From positions 75,601 through 111,098 of the forward strand of contig JH720325.1 of the NCBI GenBank assembly GCA_000231825.2: a stretch of 35,498 bases of DNA, read 5' to 3'. Below the pieces are notes generated by a model. That model saw only the letters and a program-made list of their open reading frames with translations. It was not told the DNA's origin and made no database searches. The position numbers and the translations under genes are program-made. The stretch comes from Tetrahymena elliotti 4EA. Taxonomy: Eukaryota; Ciliophora; Oligohymenophorea; Hymenostomatida; Tetrahymenidae. This document shows, in pieces, positions 23,021 through 34,970 of the stretch. Every line of letters starts with the position of its first letter. The first letter of the stretch is position 1.

Positions 23021-23456
23021 TAATTAATTTAAAATATGGATTATTGCTCATTTGATATAAGATATGAACAAATTTATTTTGTTTATTTATTTACTTTCAA
23101 AGTTGAGAAAGGGGGAGTAGGAATTATAATTGATTCAATCAACTATTTTTATTTGGAAAATTTTGAAAATGATAGTTTTTATTGAATAAATTTTGATTGA
23201 AATATTAAAGATGAGGTTATTTGTTATTTATTATTTTAATTGACTTTAAATAAATTTATAAATCAAATTTTATGGGAAATTCTTTTAAATCATTCAATTT
23301 ATCTGATATTATTTTAATTTTTGATGATAAATAAGAAGAATATATAGCTTCAAATTATTTAAAGCTTTTTTTGATAGAAAATTATCTCAAAATTATTTGG
23401 TGTAGTTAGAAAGATTTTGCTTAGTAGAAATCAATAAATATTCTAGCTACATATGT

Positions 23457-24974
23457 ATGCTTGAAATAAACTAAATAAATAGTACTTTAAACTACATTAA
23501 ATAATCCAAGCGTTTGAGCTACAAATTTAGATTTGAGGTTGAAGAAATTTGGATCAACTAAATTGTTAAGAATAGTTCTTTATGGAGAATCCATTCTTTT
23601 GTAGATGCCTAGCTTGGCTTAGCAGAGAGAAAAAAGTTAGTAATATGCGAGCTAATTAATCCTTAATTCGATATGCTCTATAGTCATATCCTTTAGTAAA
23701 AAATACTATTTAGGATGATGAATGATTAGATTCTTATTTTGAAGCTAAGTTCTTTTTCAAAATAATTTATCAATAGCTATTATGACTAGCTCTTTTAATT
23801 TATAGATCACATTTCTTGGAGACTCATTGTTTTTGAATTCAATTATCATTCAGATGTAGATTTATTTCCTCACTTCATGAAGCTTATCAAAAAGATGAAT
23901 AACCTTCGATTTTTAACTCTTATTTTAAAGAAAGATTAGCTAAATTATGAAGATATTTATTAATCCATCAAACATTTATAACAACTTATTTATTTAGATA
24001 TTCAACTTCCATATGATAACACTTTATTAATTCAAAAAAATAATCTTTTTATAGGTTTATTGCTTGACTGTCTCTCCAACAATCTGAAATACTTAAATCT
24101 CAAACTACCTAAGAAGAATTTATTTTCTTAAATTGGATTACAAAACATCTATCGCAATCTAAGAAAAATAAACAATCTAACTCATCTATCTTTGATCCTT
24201 AAAGGAACTACATCCTATTACAGCTAAGTGTGGAACATAGAAAATCCTTATCAGAAAAGGTTCGATAGATCTCTTTCTTAACATTTAAATATATCCCTTC
24301 TAAAAATTCTATCTGATACTTTATCAAATAGCAATTTAGTGCATTTGGAATTAGATTTAAGCTTTTAAAGTTAGTATTTAGTATAAGCATATAACTTATA
24401 AACGTATGAATGCATATTTGATGTTATATAGCATTTCTTTAGCTCTTTTTCAAAAAATACAAATTTAAGATATCTAAGCCTAGGTTTAAAAGAGTGGAGT
24501 AATATTTTTGTAAGTGAAAATATATTCGAGATGCTCTTCAATCCTTTGTAAAATCTAGAATACTTATAAATCCTTATTATTGATTTGAGTAAAGTAGAAA
24601 TACCTTAGACAGTGTAATATAAACTCTATTAATAAATAGCAAATTGGAGATTCTTTAAATAATTTGATTTCATAGCTTGCTCTGATCCTCATTTTATTTC
24701 AAATGAATCTGTTTATCTCTTTCGAAATAGTAAATTCATAAGTGATTATCTAAAAATAAAGTAAGTAATGATGATTTTATTCAAGTTATTATGTTCCAAA
24801 AAGAGCCAATTCTACAACCTCCTTAAAAGAAAAGAGATAGGATTAGAATTAATATTTACTTATCTTATTGATTTCAACATGATCTGTAATTAAAATTTTT
24901 AACTTTTTTAACCTGAATAACAAATACCATTTTGTACAAACATTTAAGAAATAATATAATTTATTATCAATTGA
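23457..24974 (+). CDS. Leucine-rich-repeat protein, about 505 aa (start uncertain)
   Basis: A long TGA-free frame with strong coding character. The frame is open from 23328; the ATG at 23457 is the first in it, but upstream codons (for example KLFKAFFDRKLSQNY) also look coding, so an upstream exon is likely, perhaps with an ATATATAG acceptor near 23348. The N-terminal 90 residues are helical and charged. From about residue 120 on there are irregular leucine-rich repeats, such as LRFLTLILKK, LKYLNLKLPKK, NLTHLSLILKG, NLVHLELDLSF, NLRYLSLGLKE and LEYLQILIIDLS. These normally form protein-binding solenoids. No signal peptide, kinase or membrane segment is seen. The last 35 codons lie in a locally duplicated segment (24877-25300), so the C-terminus may be recent. 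The partner and function are unknown. Confidence 0.65.
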
Positions 24975-25300
24975 TTTTATTTATTTTTTTGTAACAATCT
25001 ATCAATTTAATTATGTAATACTTTTTATCTTTATTCACTAAAATATTTAACTTTTACAATTAAAATAATTTAAATTTATTTATTTATCTATCAAATAAAT
25101 ATGGAATACTTTTTAATCTTTACTTCTCATTTTTAACATGATCTGTATTAAAATGTAAATTTTTTAAATGAAGATAATAAATAAATTCCATTCCATTCAA
25201 ACATTTAAGAAACAATTTTATTTATTTATTTTTTATTGTTACATTCTATGAAATTAATATGCTAAACTTTTTTAATTTTAATTATCATTTTCATTTTAAA
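24877..25300. repeat. Direct duplication at the 3' end of the LRR gene
   Basis: Copies beginning AACATGATCTGTA lie near 24877 and 25136, about 258 bp apart. Each is followed by AAACATTTAAGAAA and then a TTTATTTATTTTTT run, an ATTCTAT/AATCTAT block and an AATACTTTTT-like block. A further tail copy (CTATCAAATAAATATGGAAT) lies near 25088. The first copy overlaps the last codons and stop of the LRR gene; the second is non-coding. Confidence 0.75.
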
Positions 25301-26271
25301 ACTTTTTTAGTTATTTTAGTTTGAATAGAAATATTGATAGTTTATAAAAATTGCAAATATAAAAAAAATCACATAGATTTTAATTGCTAAAGAAACAATA
25401 TTTGAGCTTCACAAGTTTTTATTAGTTCAATAGAAATATTTTCATTTATATTTATATTTGATTTTTAAGTTTTATTCTTATTGATATTAAATAAATAGAT
25501 CCTTTTATTTTAAATCCTTGTAAGAGAAAATAATTTAGAATAGAATATATTTGCTTTTTTTAAAGTAATTTGAAGATTTATTTTATAAAAGATTTAAACA
25601 AAATAAAGTAAATAGGTTATTTGAATAAATTATTTCTTGTTAAAATTTAACTGAAATTATCTGATTAATTTATAATAGAAATTTAATTAAACACGAAGAA
25701 TTTCTCTTGAAAAAATTATTAAATGAATTTAAGATTTTGGATACTTTTTAATTATTTATTTTTTTCTTGTATTTTGAATGTAAATAAAAAGAAATAATAT
25801 AAAAAAATATTTTGAAGGATTTTAATGTTTGGAATATGAAGTTATCAAAAGGTTATTTGATTAAATTTCGTTTATTTTAAATTGATTGAAACTTCACATT
25901 TATAATAGCCATTCAATTTTGTTAATTTTGATAATCAAATAGACTTTCTGATTGAAAATCAATTGAGACCACTATTTTTTGGTTAATAACTAAAAAATAA
26001 TAATTAAATGGTGAATTAATAGTCTTTTAGAAATAAATTAGTACTACTTACTACCTAACCTTATTTTAGGAAAATACATTTCAGGTTTTTAAATTAGCAT
26101 AGATATTAATTTTTATTAGTTATTTCATTATTCAACAATTAATCATAACTAATTGCTTTGTTTGAATATCAAAATACATAATAATATTTAAGGCAATAAA
26201 CAAATAAACAAGCAAATAAGACTAGTAAAGCCTTTTGTGACGTAACTCGATAAAAGGTCTAAAATTAGCAA
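24975..26271. other. Intergenic region between the LRR gene and the 746-aa coiled-coil gene
   Basis: The left part holds the second copy of the duplication at the end of the LRR gene. The middle is AT-rich with nothing recognisable. The right end carries a hairpin with a TGACGTAA site (26231-26257), probably in the promoter or 5' leader of the next gene. Confidence 0.5.
26231..26257. promoter_or_regulatory. TGACGTAA (CRE/bZIP-type) octamer inside a 6-bp hairpin, upstream of the 746-aa gene
   Basis: CCTTTT at 26231-26236 pairs with AAAAGG at 26252-26257. The intervening loop contains TGACGTAA at 26238-26245, a classic ATF/CREB-type site. It is 27 bp before the ATG at 26272. It could be a transcription-factor site or a leader hairpin; neither is shown. 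Confidence 0.35.
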
Positions 26272-28512
26272 ATGAAAATTAAAGTTGATGGATTAAGACT
26301 AGCTTATGAATAAGATTATTAAATAGATAGTAGTTTATGTTAAAGAGGCTCAAATAGAAGCATAAATAGCTCATTTATAGATCATAATTTGAAAGAAAAT
26401 ACTCTCTCGACTATTAATGAGGTTCCAAGGAATTACAATAATATTTCACTTGCATCTGAGAGAATTAAACATGCTTATAGAAGGGAGAAAGCAGGAAGTT
26501 CACTGACATACAGAGAGAATAAAAAATCAATAAATATAGATAACAATCCTCCTATAAAATCAGCTAGAAACTCTCCATAATATAACAAAAAATATCCTCA
26601 CTAATAAGATAGAAATTAATTTAGTACCATTTAATACAACAATAAATAAAACAGATAGTTGAATACTAATGCTGTAAAGAACTATTCATAAGTTTCAGGA
26701 GAAAAAAGTCCTTCACTGAGTCAAAGAGGTCAAAAAAAGTTGCTATAAAAGAATATTTCAGAAGAGAGATTAAAAAATCTAAGTAGTAAATCAATCGACT
26801 TAAAGTGTTGCAAATCATATCATGGGTCAAATAGTAATATTGAAAATCTTAGGTCTTGTAGCTAATGTTCTTGTCATTTTTAGTTAAATAAATACGAATT
26901 AGAGGAAGAAAGATAGAAAATATAATATATTTTAAGTGTCAGTGGAAGTATTTAGAATTATGACATGTACTCTAATCAAGAAATTTATGCTGAAAATAAA
27001 ATTATGTCTTAATATGTAAGAAGGTTTAAGAGATACGTTGATTTCATCTCCTAAACAAACGCTTTATAAATAGAATAAGACCTTGAGGATATGGATGCTA
27101 AGCTTTAATAGTAGAGAGAACACATAGATTTTTATTCAAAATAAGAAGATAAATTTAAATAACTCTATGGTAGATTGCAAAATCCTTTTTATGCTAATAA
27201 TCTTTCTGTGAAAGCAGACGAAATTAAAAAGAATATTGCAATTATCAAAAAGGAAATTCAAAATATTCTTTCTGGAAGAGGAAATAATAAGAGTCCAAAA
27301 GAATCAAGCAATATATAGAAACTCACTAATCTCTAAAAAGAAGTAAACATGTATGGAGCCATTCTAAATGATAAAAAAAACAAACTAAATTAATTAAATG
27401 ATATAGAAAATTAATTACAAACACAGCTTAACCCATCAAATATAAAAGAAAATTATCCATTGAAGTAAGGAGGAAATTAGTTTAGTTAAGAGAAAATGGT
27501 TTCAATAAATAAATAGGAACATTCAAAAGAAGTCAAAAATAAATAAGAAAATAAACAGCTTTAAAGCAGTTCTTAAGAAAATCTGAAAGAAAATAACAAA
27601 TGGAATAAATCTACAAATGTTACTCTTGAAACGGACGTTGACACTCAGTTGCAATTTAGGAGAGATACTTAAGCAAAAAGTCAAAAAAGCAATATGTCAC
27701 CTAATTCGAATCATATACTATTTTCTTAGGAATCTTAGCCTTCATAATTATTTTTAGATAGTATAACAGATGATTATGAATAATATAATTTTATTTAAGA
27801 AAAAGAGGCAAAATCTAAATAGAGCTCTCTTGTTAAAAAAAATCTTTAAAAATTAATTGTTTAATCTCCTTATTTGAATAACTAAGTGAAACAAAAGCAT
27901 ATTTATAATCTAAATAATCTTAGTTCTCGATAAAATTCTTAAGATAGAAATTCAAGTATTCTCAGCTTAGAAAATCAGACTAGACTTAAAAATTAATAAT
28001 CAGCTTAAGCAGTTAGATATTAAAATTTTTTAAATAGAAGGAGCTCTCTTAGCCATGCAAGAGATAATAGCAACAATTAAAAACAAGCAAATTAAGATCT
28101 TTCAATTTTCAAAAAAGATCTTAGTTAACACAAAGAAAATAAATAAGTAAATTATTTAAACGAATTTGAAGTTAACTTGCCTTTCCTTCCTGGTTCCATT
28201 ATCAATACAGATAAAAGACTAAAGTATAAAAATTAAGCTAAAAATTTATAATTAAATAATGAAAAAATAACTATAAATCTTAAAATAAAATAAACTAATA
28301 AATCTCAAAATGAGTAAAATTAGCTAACTTAATAGTTAAACTAAATTAAAAATCAACTTAGTATATAAAAATTAGATTAAAAAAAATAAATCTAAGCTCA
28401 ATTATATGACTTAGAAAATATCAAAGCTTAAATCAAAACTCAAGATGAAAAATGCTTATAACTTGATCAAATGCTTGAAAAATAAGATAAGTTAATACTT
28501 GAACTTAGTTGA
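26272..28512 (+). CDS. Gln/Asn/Ser-rich coiled-coil protein with a small Cys cluster, 746 aa
   Basis: A single uninterrupted exon from ATG 26272 to TGA 28510-28512. Residues 1-175 are Ser/Asn/Arg-rich. A short Cys/His cluster lies at about residues 179-202 (CCKSYHG, then SCSQCSCHF) and could bind a metal, but it matches no zinc-finger family I know. Residues 205-410 are predicted coiled coil (for example VRRFKRYVDFISQTNALQIE and IAIIKKEIQNILSG). Then comes a long Ser/Gln/Asn-rich linker, and the last 90 residues return to coiled coil (LNQIKNQLSIQKLDQKKQIQ, ending LDQMLEKQDKLILELS). No membrane segment or signal peptide. It may be a cytoskeletal or basal-body scaffold by composition, but the family is unrecognised. 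Confidence 0.87.
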
Positions 28513-29273
28513 AGATATTTAATTATCTTAAATTTTACTGTTAAAATATTCAATTAAGATTAAAAACCTTTACTTTTTCCAAAATATAAATCATGAAAAT
28601 TAACCACTCAAAAATACTAATTATAAAACTAGAGTCTTTGTGTTTCTTATTCTGTTATGTTAAAAATTATTACATCATAAATCCTCAATATTCACACCCC
28701 ACAATCAACAAATTTATGAATTATATATATATATATCCTATTTCTTCATTAATTTATCCTAAAAAATTAATTCCCTAATTCAAAGATTTTACAAATAATA
28801 AATTTAATATTTGAAGAAATTTTAACTTTATTGTAAATGTTAACTCTATTCACTTTAATTAATATTATCACATTAAATAATTTTTAAATTAAATAACTTT
28901 ATTTTTAAATTGAAAATAATTTATGTAAACTACTCTCTTCAATAAATGATTAAATAAGCCTAGCCTCATTTTTATCATGTTTATATTAGTAGTATTTTGA
29001 TAGGAGTCTTTAATGTTTCTTTTTAATGAATTTAGCTGATGATTTCTGTTTTAGTAAAATTAAAAATATTATTTTTTAGCAATTCTTAACTATTGAAAGT
29101 AATTGATTTATTTTACTTTTCAAAAATTTGGATAATATTTAATGCTCTATTTCAAAATTTTGAGTGATTCATTATTTGTAAAAGTATAAGAATTAATGTT
29201 AATATCTTTCTAGCTAGTATTAAAATTAATTAAATAATCTTTATTAATAGAGAGTTTTTATTGAATTAAAGCA
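28513..29273. other. Intergenic region between the 746-aa coiled-coil gene and the M16 peptidase gene
   Basis: AT-rich spacer with the 3' flank of one gene and the promoter of the next. A short open frame at 28593-28778 has no coding character (Ile/Tyr/Asn/Lys-rich from A/T composition) and a (TA)n run, so I do not call it. An in-frame TGA sits 9 bp before the peptidase ATG. Confidence 0.55.
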
Positions 29274-32200
29274 ATGTAGAAGAAAGAAAATATTTCGAAG
29301 GATCCTTAGGAGATCTAAGAATAATATTAAGAATTAGAGTTACATAATCAAGATGATCATGATTAGGTAGAAAATTCTCTCTTAGAGAAGGATAATTAAA
29401 ATGGAATTAAATCTTTTTTTTGTTCAACTCCCATGAAAATCTTAATTTCAATCTTATTTGCAATCATAATATTTGTTGCAGCTGTTGTCATTAATATGTA
29501 AGTTTAGGATAAATAGGAAAGTTAATGGATAGATGTTTAAAACTAAATCATAATTAAAGAAGGAGATCAAGCAAATTATGAGCTTTTAACCTTAAAGAAA
29601 AACAAACTTAGAATTCTTTTGATTACTTAAAAAGATATTAAGTTGAGTGGAGCTTCTTTAGATGTATTAGTTGGATCCTAAAGCAACCCAACTGAATTTT
29701 AAGGATTAGCTCATCTTTTAGAGCACATGCTCTTTATGGGAAGTGAAAAATACCCTCAAGAAGATGCATTCAATACTATTTTGTCAAAAAGCAGTAAAAC
29801 CTTTAAGTTTATTAAAAAAACTCATCAAATCATCATTTAAATCTACTTGAAAATGCTTCTATTGAATTTAAATTTTTTGCTGAATAACATTAAAATTTAA
29901 ATATGTTTTGCCAATTTTCTATCAAGAATGTTTATTTATTTGATAAAATTCAATAAGAAAAATAAAATTTTATTTTCTTTTAAAGCAATAAATTCTTCAA
30001 ACAATATTTCTATGATGTTTCAATTTTTAAAGGAAACATTTATTTGCTTAAAAACCTAAACACTTCATATGATAATAACAAATTTAATTTATGCTTAGCA
30101 TAATTTAACAATATTCTTTATTATAAAAAAGGCGGCAGCAGCAATGCTTATACTGCAGGGGGGAACACAAATTATCACTTTTAAGGAACTCACAACAATT
30201 TAATAGAAATATTAAATGTTTGGAGTCGATTTTTTATTGATCCTCTATTGTTAGAGGACTAACTTTAGAGAGAAGTTTAGGCTGTTGATTCTGAATACTT
30301 CAATACACTCACTAGAGAAGGATTTAGAGATTTTAATTTGATGATAAATTTATCTGAAGATAATCATCCTTTTAAATAATTTTATTGTGGAAATACAGAT
30401 TCTCTTTTGAATACTCCTAAGTCTAAAGGACTTTCTACTTATGAAGCTTTGCGTTCATTTAAAAAGAAGTATTACTATTCTGAAAATATGTTCCTTGTAA
30501 TAAAATCAGATGAAAGCTAGAGAGAAAAACTTAAAGATTAGTTAGAAAACATCTTTTAAGATATTCCAACTTAGGAATAGAATATGTTGAATTTTACTTA
30601 GAAAGATCAGGATTTAATATAATATTCTTATAAAGCTACTAACAAGCCTCCAATCACTTTAGGAATTCAAAGCATTTCAATTGAAAATAATAAAATCAAG
30701 AAACTTAATTTAGTTTTTCTGCTTGAGGAAGACAATAATTCTGAGTATTTATCTTTACAGTTTGTAAGAGATTTATTCATTTATGGTTTCGAAGAGACTA
30801 ATTTTTGCTTTTTTGTTGAAGACAGAAAATTAGGAACAGAATGCAGTATAGAGGTAGACCAAGAATAAAGCAAATTAAATAAATTTTTAAGCTTTACAAT
30901 AACTTTGCAATTTTTGGATTCAGAGGATACAATTGAAGATATCATAAAAGCTTACTTTTACTTTATTAATGCTGTAGCAAATTATCCTAAAAAATAAGAA
31001 ACGTATAATGCAATAAAAGCAATTTAGGAGAGTCTTTTTGATATCATTGATGATGAAAATTAAAGAGATGTGATGAGTGAAGTAATATAGTACTCTAGAT
31101 TGATGAATTAGAATAGAATGAAAGACTTATTAGCTGAGAATACTCTTTATAAATCATATAATGAAACTCATTTTAGTAAAATAATGAGTATATTGACCGA
31201 TCCAAGTAGGATTATTATCATTCATAAAACAAACAACTCGACTTATGTTGAAGGTAAAAAAATAATCAGAGATGAGCTTAATGATTTGAATTACACTATT
31301 TCTCAGATTCCACTTTAACTTTAAAATAAATTCAGAGAAAATAAATCTCTTAAAATTCCTAAAATTTATCCACTATAAAGTTTTGGTTCTGTTCCTGATA
31401 AACTTATTAAAAATGTTAGCTCTGATGATGATGACAGCTTACCAAAGTTAATTCATCAAAGTAATAGGGGAAAGATTTTCTCTAAAAAAGATATTTACAC
31501 ATTCAAGAAACCAATTCAAACAATATTCTTGAAATTCTAAAGCAATGTTTTTCTGAAAGATGCTTCTTCAAGAGGAGTTAATGAAATATTAGTTAATTAT
31601 CTCTCTGATGAATTGAAAAGAAAAACTCAGTTACTTGAATTTTAAAAGTTGAAAATAGAAGCTGAGCCAACAAGATAAGAAGGAGGAATTCTGATCAAAA
31701 TAACTTGTCTAAATTCTTAAGTAAAAGAGATATTTAAGAAAGTTTAAAAAGTATTTAATCTGTAAAATTAAGAAATATACACTAATGAAGCTTACTTTGA
31801 AGAATATAGATAAAAGTTAATTGATAAACTGAATAATTTTAAGAACTAAATGGTATACTAATAATTTATAGATCTTTTTAACTCATACCATAAAGCTAAT
31901 TCATACTCTAAGACATAAATTTTAGAAGTTGCTAGCTTATTGAGGTAAAGTGATTCTAATTAAATCATAGATTAATTTTTAAAAGATTTTAACTTGGTTG
32001 TCTATGTTTTTGGTGATATTGATAAGAATTAAATAGTTAAACAATTTGATATGCTCACAAAAAGTAATGCTGATAAAGAATAACCTTATGTTTATCAAAC
32101 ATAATTCATTGATTTTAAGAACAATCCTGTAGTCCTTCAACTTTACTATGAGTCAGGTGATCGTAATAATAATCTTTGCTCTAATTATTACTAACTAGGA

Positions 32201-32842
32201 AAGCTTAATTCAACTGAATATGCTATGTTAAAATTAATTGAAAAGCCTTTAAGAAACAAAGCCTTTGATTATTTAAGAACTTAATTGCAGTTAGGGTATG
32301 TAGTGACAGCATAAATCCTTAAAAGTTAGGAATATTATGGTTTATTTATTCTTGTTTAAGGATCAAAACACACTCCAAATCAGTATGATCAACATATTGA
32401 AGAATTCCTTCCTTTATTTGAAGACTATTTGGAATCTCTTTCAGATGAAGAAATCGGTTCCATGTAATAAAGTTTAATTCAAAGCTTGAGAATAGACTAA
32501 TTTGATAGATTTAAAGATAAAGCAGATAACTTTTGGACATTTGTAGATGATATGACTTATGATTTTGACTTAAATTTATAAACAATTTAAATTCTTTAGG
32601 AAGAACTATTCAGAAATGAAGATTTATCTAACTTTTTTGTTAAGTTTTTCAAGAATTCCAATTCCAGATTTAGTGTGTAACTATTTAGCCCATCGAAAAT
32701 CAAATAAAGTGACTTACCTATGAAACAAATCAACCAAAAAGTTTACAGTGGTGATGTTGGAAAATATGTTACTTTTAGAGAGGATTTCTAAAAATTATAA
32801 ATGGGTCATCTAAATTTCAAAGAGCAATAAAAAACTTTTTGA
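29274..32842 (+). CDS. Membrane-anchored M16 (insulysin/IDE-type) zinc metallopeptidase, 1076 aa
   Basis: Two exons, 29274-29793 and 30132-32842, with a 338-bp intron (GTAAAA...AAAAAAG) that restores the conserved GSSNAYTAG segment. M16A peptidases enclose and cut peptides in a two-half chamber. The inverted zinc motif HxxEH is HLLEH (H147, E150, H151) in GLAHLLEHMLFMGSEKYPQE. The third ligand is E228 in EVQAVDSEY, 77 residues after H151, the same spacing as in human IDE. HPFKQFYCGN and, in the C-terminal half, LRTQLQLGYVVTAQ match IDE blocks, so the catalytic half looks active. Length is close to IDE (about 1020 aa) plus an N-terminal part: about 53 acidic/Gln-rich residues, then a hydrophobic helix (54-75, KILISILFAIIIFVAAVVIN). 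This suggests a type II anchor with the catalytic chamber in a lumen or outside. An in-frame TGA just upstream fixes the start. Confidence 0.95.
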
Positions 32843-33230
32843 TTCAATTCTAAAGAAATAAATCCTCATTAGTTTTGATTTACAAATATAAGCATATTTA
32901 ATTTTTTTAATATCAGTAATAAGTTTTTTCTATAATGCAAATTTGATTTTATTTAAAAAAAGACAAATATTTTCTATCATATTACAATAAAAAATAATTT
33001 TTTATGAATTATAAATTTAATTTATGGTAATTTAAATAGATTAAAAGCTATTTTATGGTATGATTTTATTTAGATATTCTATATTTAAAAAAAATATTTA
33101 TATAAAAATAGTACTTAAAAAATCAAATTAAAAAATATTAATTGTTATTCTAATACTAATATAAAAAAATAATGATTAAAAGTTTTTTGATTCATAATCA
33201 AAATGGGACTGTTAAATTAAGTGAAAGATT
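32843..33230. other. Convergent 3' intergenic region
   Basis: Lies between the stop codons of two convergent genes. It is AT-rich, with no gene or RNA seen. Confidence 0.6.
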
Positions 33231-34970
33231 TCAGATATATAAATCCCAATATAAGTATTTAATTAATGAAAGGTCACCCAATATTTCTTTTATTGGTATA
33301 CAAATTTTATCTTTGAAAATGTGAATTTTACATATTTCAGAATTTTTTTAATTGAGAAAATCTAATAGAAATTTATTCTATATAAATAATTCTAAATTTT
33401 CTTCTGAGGAAAAAGAGAAATTATCTTCAGATTCAGAATCATATGAGCTGGAAGTATTATCAACATAATATCTTTCTTCATCCATCTCTTCTGTACTTCC
33501 TGCTACAATTTTTACAAAACGTTTTTTTTTATCCTTAGGAGGAATATTTGGGATTATAAATTCTTTTTCTGAAATTGTGTTGTTTTACAAATTCTATTTG
33601 AAGATTGAGAGAAGCTTTTCAATAGAAATTTTATTCTCTTCAAGCTCTTTTTCATATTTCTTGTAACCTTTGGAAACAGTAAAAGGATCAAAATAGTTGG
33701 TTATTTAGTTTTGGACATCAAAAACATCTATTTAAGTTTTTTTAAAGGAATCTGCTAAATAGTTATTAGCTCTAATATCTGCAAAACAATGAGTTAAATA
33801 AGGTAAAGTTATTAAATCATTGTAAATTTGCTTAAATTCAGATTAATCAAAATCATCAAATGGACTTAAGCTAAATTATAAATAAAATTGCATCAACAAT
33901 TTACATTCCTTTACATTTTCTGTCAAATTTTTTATCTCTTGAAGCCCATTAAACATATTTGTAAACATTTTGAATCTCTCTAACTTCTACAAGTTTTTTA
34001 TTTGATCTAAACACTTGAATGGAAATTCATATTAAACATCTAAATTTTCAGCACTTTCCTCCTTTTACATAATTTAAAATAACCACAAATCTATTTTTTT
34101 CAAAGTATTTCTGTTATTATTCAATATTCCTACTAACTGTTCATCTACTTCTTTCAAGAGAGTGTGAGTTTCTTATTAAAAAATGAATGTTTCTAATTTA
34201 TTAAATTCCTTCAAAGAATTTAATAGTTTAATTTAATTCAAGCCATAAATAGTCTGCAATATCAAAAGTCTCAAATGTTTCAGAGAGCTGCAAATAGGCT
34301 TTCCTTAGAGTACTTACTAGAAATCAAATTCTTCACTTAAAAGCTAATTTATTCCATTTAAATCTAGATGGAAAGACTCTAAGATATCTAATTGACTTAT
34401 ACTCACCCATATTTTTTATAAAAAAGAATCTCCCTAGTTTCCATAGCTTAAACTAGGATGGTAAAAAATAAGCAAGTGCTTTAAATTCTTAAGTACAGTT
34501 AAATAATTAGTTAAGCCATTGATACCTCCTTCAGAAAGAGAACATTAATTTAAAAAAATTGAAAATTTGTTGAAGTTTTCTAAATATTAAAGATTTTCTT
34601 CAAATAAAACTTTAAAGAAGTCTTCACAGACATCTGTCATACTATTCAATCTTAGATTTAACTCACACAAATTTTTCAAACTTTTTAATTCTAATTAAAG
34701 CCACATTGGGATTTCCTCCTCTTCTCCACTCTAAGCAGAATTCCAAAAAAGCTATTTAAGAGAACTAAAATTGCTAATATTTATTTATTTTTTATATTCA
34801 AGATTGTTTAAATACAAACTTTAAATGTTCTACTAAATCTCAATAAATTAATCCCATTCTTCTTCGCTAGGTGAATTAAAAATTATTCTTTCAATTTATT
34901 ATTTGTCTTCCTTGTTAAAATCAACTTGCAATTAAAAAATTGCTTTTAAAATTTTGCTTTTTGAAATCAT
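33231..34970 (-). CDS. Leucine-rich-repeat protein with acidic Ser-rich segment, 579 aa
   Basis: A single TGA-free exon from ATG 34970 to TGA 33233-33231. After a short helical N-terminus, residues 60-330 hold irregular leucine-rich repeats of 25-35 residues, for example LKNLCELNLRLNSM, LKNLKHLLIFYHPS, LDILESFHLDLNGI, LKHLRLLILQTIYG and LQKLERFKMFTNMF. The next part is mostly helical. Around residues 500-525 an acidic Ser-rich stretch (SSSYDSESEDNFSFSSEEN) looks like a possible CK2 phosphorylation region. The last 55 residues are hydrophobic/basic; since TGA is the only stop they are read as coding, though an unseen intron could remove them. It resembles the 23457-24974 protein in style, not clearly in sequence. 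Likely a cytosolic binding protein; partner unknown. Confidence 0.8.

Noticed and set aside
24208..24390. Minus-strand 60-codon open stretch inside the LRR gene
   Set aside because: Antisense to a clear LRR coding frame; no family resemblance.
28593..28778. Plus-strand 61-codon open stretch
   Set aside because: Intergenic, low-complexity, includes a (TA)n run; no homology and no splice or start context.
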